Assembly: GCF_007641255.1 (NCBI RefSeq)
Contig: NZ_CP036259.1
Span: forward strand, 124,001 to 188,000
DNA: 64,000 bases
Direction of reading: 5' to 3'
Origin: Sporomusa termitida
GTDB taxonomy: Bacteria; Bacillota; Negativicutes; Sporomusales; Sporomusaceae
A program made the position numbers and the translations under genes. Position 1 is the first letter of the stretch. Each line of letters starts with the position of its first letter. Positions 60,982 to 64,000 of the stretch are shown here, in pieces. The notes under the pieces are model-generated. The model worked only from the letters and a program-made list of their open reading frames with translations. It was not told the origin of the DNA and did not search any database.

Positions 60982-61276
60982 GTTTTTAGGCTACCTATGA
61001 GGAATTGAAACCGGTGTAAGGCTTACCACATATAGTACATAGGTCTGTTTTTAGGCTACCTATGAGGAATTGAAACCTTTCTGAACAGTGGATACCGCGA
61101 AAGCATTGGATTGTTTTTAGGCTACCTATGAGGAATTGAAACTTAGTAAGGAAAAGGCCGGGAAGATCAAAGCTCTGGTTTTTAGGCTACCTATGAGGAA
61201 TTGAAACTTCTCCTATATGTGCTAAAGCTGGCCAGTAATAATTCCGTTTTTAGGCTACCTACGAGGATTTAAAAAC
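60982..61276 (+). CRISPR. CRISPR array 6: 5 repeats, 4 spacers
   Basis: The repeat begins GTTTTTAGGC, core TACCTATGAGG, ends AATTGAAAC. Starts are 60982, 61047, 61113, 61178 and 61246; the last is degenerate (CTACGAGGATTTAAAAAC). Spacers are 35-38 bp. It directly follows cas2. Confidence 0.96.
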
Positions 61277-61660
61277 CCGTATTGCTTAAAGGATAGCTTA
61301 TCGGCGCGATTTTGTTGCAGCAAAAGCAATTGCCGCCGATTAGGCGGCTAAAGCGGCTTTCCTGGCTTCCACTGTTTTGCAGCCTGTCCTCTGGATGGGG
61401 CGCTGTTTATTTAGTCTTTCATTTTTCTTAGCTTTAACGCAGCCAGCGGCTGCAGTCTGTCCAAATGGCAGTGCCAATAAAGCCGCCGATAAAGAGTCGC
61501 TCCCAGTTGAGGCCGCTATAGCACTGGTCAATAAGTATAAATACTACGATGATAATACAGACAGAGCTGCAGGCGCGCATTGGTTTTCCTTCCAATGAAG
61601 CAGTGTGGGGCCGTTGGTTCTTCGCTGAAACATGAGAGCAAGAAGAGGCCGGCGAACTTG
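61277..61660. other. Region without a convincing gene, probably decayed coding DNA
   Basis: Short open frames exist on both strands (61377-61598 plus; 61340-61531 minus) but none has an RBS or recognisable domain. Given the decayed gene just to the right, this may be the remnant of another minus-strand gene. I cannot name it. Confidence 0.4.
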
Positions 61661-62250
61661 TTATTCCAGTTTCCCAATCACATATTCATAGCCGAAACGT
61701 CGGTAATCCTCCCAAAACAGGCTGCGGTTTTCAGGCAAGGGGGCGGGTTCACGCAGACGTTTTTGTCGTTCAGTGTTTCTTCCTTGGGCCGCTCTTCCGT
61801 ATGCAGGTCTTGCCGGCACTGCGCAAACAGGGCTGCCCCTTGCGGCGAGTTTACCAAAATCACCGACACCCCCAAGAGGTCAAACCATGCCGGGCTGTAT
61901 TTCTCGATCCCGAAATAATCGGCCATCGTCAGATCGGCAACACGGTGAATATCGGTAAAACGGCACTGCGAGCAGCAAGGGCGGGCGATAGTACCAACTG
62001 TAATGAACAACCGGTGAAACCGGTCATCCTCATGGATTTCTGGGCTTTTGTCGGTAGTAAAGAAACCCCTTATATTCTTCCCAGATTAACGGGCTGGGAA
62101 TACTGTGACAGATCAAATCGCAAAGATACAACCGCTCCATAAACGGTGATGGGCCCAGAAAGCCGCGCAAGCCCGCTGCCTAGCACGGGGTGCCGGTAAA
62201 AGAACCATGCGCCTCTGCAGCCTCGTAGAAACGCAGGGACAGGGAGAGTG
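61661..62250 (-). pseudogene. Decayed F420-hydrogenase beta-subunit-like gene
   Basis: Fragments in three minus-strand frames align in order with this Fe-S protein family: FTGTPC then a TAG then AAGLRGFLG; LYLCDLICHSIPSPLIWEEY and KGFLYY; then CCSQCRFTDIHRVADLTMAD and YFGIEKYSP...LGVSVILVNSPQG; and finally DYRRFGYEYVIGKLE before the stop. At least two frameshifts and one in-frame stop separate them. Such genes usually stand in polysaccharide clusters. Non-functional. Confidence 0.75.
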
Positions 62251-62281
62251 TTTTAGCTTTAAGCATATTGCTGGAACAGAA

Positions 62282-62321
62282 AGGAGATAGTTGTAGTATG
62301 GTCAAACTACAACTATCTCCT
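62282..62321. terminator. Perfect 16-bp stem hairpin
   Basis: AGGAGATAGTTGTAGT pairs exactly with ACTACAACTATCTCCT around an 8-base loop. Confidence 0.6.
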
Positions 62322-62333
62322 ATTAAAATTAAA

Positions 62334-62373
62334 AAGTCCCTTCCGGCTTAAAACAAAAACCGGAAGGGGACTT
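62334..62373 (-). terminator. Terminator of the M48 protease gene
   Basis: AAGTCCCTTCCGG pairs with CCGGAAGGGGACTT (one bulge). On the minus strand it is followed by TTTTTAATTTT. It lies 45 bp after the protease stop. Confidence 0.7.
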
Positions 62374-62417
62374 GCGCCGTTAAGCGCAGCTCATATTTTT
62401 TCTCAGCCGGCGGCCTT

Positions 62418-63461
62418 TTAGCGTTTGGGCGCCCATTCCTTCAGCTTGCTTATGAACTCATTGGTCAGTTGGTTCAGCGTCAGGCCGCGGGCGGCTGCGT
62501 CCTCGGGGCTGAGGGTGGTGATTTTTTGGTCTTTGTAATAGATGACAGCCCCGGCAGCGGTGTGGGTAACAGTAAAACGGCTGCTGCTAAACCCTGGATC
62601 GGCTGCTGCCAGGTACAGGGCGCCGGCTGTAAAGTAAGCACGGTAAAGCGGCTTATACCCATTGAGGCTGACAGTGAAGGCCGGCAGCCGCCAGCCATTA
62701 TCGACCACTTCGGCTTTTTTGCCGTCTGTAATCACCTCGGGGGTAATCTTAGCATCCTTCATATACTTTTGGACCAGCTTTACGCGGGCTCCCGGTTCGG
62801 GATGGCTGGAGAACAGCCCGTAGGAGCCTTTGTTGGGCAGATCATCGAGTTTTTGCAGGGTGAGCAGCATGCTGTAGGGGTTATAACCGGCCAGATGAGT
62901 TTGCTTAAAGCCCTGCTGGTCGGCTTCCCGTTCGTCTTTACGGCTGTACCCGGCCATAATGGCATTTTGCGCAAGGTTTTGCAATAGCGGTCCGCGGTCA
63001 CCGAAGGCAGCCCCGAATAACACACTGACAGCCAGGGATTTTTCAATTTGTTTCACACTGTGGCGTCTGACAATATGTCCGATTTCATGGCCAATGACCC
63101 CGGCCAGCTCCTCATCGGACGGCATATAATCTACTAGACCTTTAAATATGTAAACAAAGCCTCCCGGCGCCGCCAGTGCGTTCACGTCTTTGGAGTTAAG
63201 CACTTTAAAGGAATATGTTAAGTCTTTACGTTCCGATACGGCCACCAGTCTGGTGCCAATCCGGGCTATCCGTGCCTGCAGGGCGGCATCATCAACCAGC
63301 CCGTGCTTTTTTTCCAGTTGCTCGGCAACCTTCGCGCCGATCGATATCTCCTGATTTGTGCTGATGATCGCGGCCGCCGCCAGCGGCAAGCCGTATATAT
63401 TGATCATAATGACAAAACAGATCAGGAGGCCTGTGATCCGGCGGAGATAAAGCGTCATCAC
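62418..63461 (-). CDS. Secreted/membrane-anchored M48-family zinc metalloprotease
   Basis: This 347-residue protein has an N-terminal signal or anchor (ITGLLICFVIMINIYGLPLA) and the zinc motif HEIGH near residue 125, followed by RHSVKQ. The third ligand Glu is in DEREADQQG near 178. FSSHPEPGARV near 218 is the conserved M48 (BepA/Oma1-like) loop. It probably degrades misfolded proteins in the cell envelope, where its signal sequence would place it. About 110 C-terminal residues form a family-specific extension. It is a single gene with its own terminator. Confidence 0.92.
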   Translation of the reverse strand: MMTLYLRRITGLLICFVIMINIYGLPLAAAAIISTNQEISIGAKVAEQLEKKHGLVDDAALQARIARIGTRLVAVSERKDLTYSFKVLNSKDVNALAAPGGFVYIFKGLVDYMPSDEELAGVIGHEIGHIVRRHSVKQIEKSLAVSVLFGAAFGDRGPLLQNLAQNAIMAGYSRKDEREADQQGFKQTHLAGYNPYSMLLTLQKLDDLPNKGSYGLFSSHPEPGARVKLVQKYMKDAKITPEVITDGKKAEVVDNGWRLPAFTVSLNGYKPLYRAYFTAGALYLAAADPGFSSSRFTVTHTAAGAVIYYKDQKITTLSPEDAAARGLTLNQLTNEFISKLKEWAPKR

Positions 63462-63595
63462 CAGTCCCCCCAGTTATCTAACATATTTGGGTTTTAATAG
63501 GTAGTTCGACCTAATTGTTATAAAATCCTGTTTTTAAATTCTGGAAGGTACAAAAGATTCCCCCCTGACAGCGAAAAAAACAGGGGGACAGGGAA

Positions 63596-63624
63596 TTGTT
63601 TTGGTTAACCGGCCATGGTATAAT
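63596..63624 (+). promoter_or_regulatory. Promoter of the Y1 transposase gene
   Basis: TTGTTT and a perfect TATAAT are 17 bp apart. Just upstream (63561-63587) CCCCCTG and CAGGGGG form a small hairpin and GGGGACAGGG follows, similar to short REP-like repeats used by such transposases. Confidence 0.6.
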
Positions 63625-63643
63625 TTGGCCAGAGGTGAGGGTT

Positions 63644-64000
63644 ATGGCCAGAAAGCCGAGAGAAAAAAGCAGCAGCGGCATCTATCATATCTTACTGCGG
63701 GGGATTAACCGGCAGAGTATTTTTGAAGAGGACGAAGACCGGCTGAAATTCCTTGAATCGCTCGTAAAATGCAAGGAAATCAGCCAATGCCGGATTTTTG
63801 CCTACTGTCTGATGGATAATCATATCCATATTCTGCTGCAGACCGGCCGGGAGCCTCTGGGGCGGATGGTCCAGCGGCTGAGTTCCAGCTACGTGATCTG
63901 GTATAACGGCCGGCATGACCGGTGCGGCCACTTATTTCAGGAGCGGTTTAAGAGTGAGCCTGTAGACACCGACAGCTATTTCCTGACGGTTTTGCGATAT
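63644..64000 (+). CDS. Y1/REP-associated transposase, N-terminal part (cut by window edge)
   Basis: The frame is open to the window edge (119 residues). It starts MARKPREKSSSGIYHILLRG and has the HUH metal site MDNHIHILLQTG near residue 64, characteristic of IS200/REP-associated tyrosine transposases (TnpA_REP). The catalytic Tyr is probably beyond the edge or in the last residues visible. RBS: AGAGGTGAGG. Confidence 0.88.
   Translation, partial: MARKPREKSSSGIYHILLRGINRQSIFEEDEDRLKFLESLVKCKEISQCRIFAYCLMDNHIHILLQTGREPLGRMVQRLSSSYVIWYNGRHDRCGHLFQERFKSEPVDTDSYFLTVLRY

Noticed and set aside
61377-61598. Secreted 73-residue protein
   Set aside because: The signal-like N-terminus is not backed by an RBS, and the region seems to be decayed DNA next to a pseudogene.
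62469-62987. 172-residue plus-strand protein
   Set aside because: It is antisense to the clear M48 protease gene and has no RBS.

Overview
The window looks like a chromosomal segment of an anaerobic, roughly 50-55% GC Firmicute. Strong RBSs, sigma-54-controlled anaerobic transport genes, a CO-dehydrogenase-like cluster and an M48 protease point towards the Negativicutes (Sporomusaceae-like). The lineage is inference, because no rRNA is present.

Layout. 1-9310: organic-acid uptake and metabolism. It holds a PdxA-like fragment, tctA and tctB on the minus strand, a PrpR-type sigma-54 activator, and a plus-strand operon behind a near-perfect sigma-54 promoter: a two-gene Fe-S cassette, tctC, panB and a terC-like gene. 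9300-12500: small XRE/S24 repressors with a set of operators, plus an orphan protein. 12800-14840: an AT-rich membrane-protein pair, one of them Nramp-like. 14860-17710: a group II intron scrapyard with lysR and tctC remnants.

17770-51030: the core of the window. A block of about 12 kb is present twice (A: about 17.8-30.1 kb; B: about 38.8-51.0 kb). Each copy carries a small minus-strand ORF, a putative structured small RNA, a conserved CRISPR leader with its array, a seven-gene type III (III-D-like) CRISPR operon that begins with a DUF6602/PD-(D/E)XK-like gene, and a second leader with its array. Between the copies lie metQ, a compact CO-dehydrogenase cluster with a second copy of the Fe-S cassette, a nucleotidyltransferase toxin-like pair and a phosphotransferase. 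51.2-61.3 kb: a complete type I-B system (cas6, array, cas8b-7-5-3-4-1-2, array).

61.3-64 kb: a decayed F420-hydrogenase-beta-like gene, an M48 protease and the start of a Y1/REP-associated transposase.

How it works together. The six arrays (38 spacers) carry six close variants of one 30-bp repeat. Only one cas6 and one cas1/cas2/cas4 set exist, so one processing and adaptation machinery probably serves all arrays, and the type I-B and two type III complexes may draw on a common crRNA pool. All six leaders hold the same inverted-repeat element (arms TGTCGTCG/CGACGACA) ending 95-97 bp before the first repeat. Neither type III operon encodes a recognisable CARF/Csm6-type effector, and the leading DUF6602 gene is the obvious candidate for that role. 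A 732-bp ORF-less group II intron in block A can be delimited to the base because block B holds the empty site.
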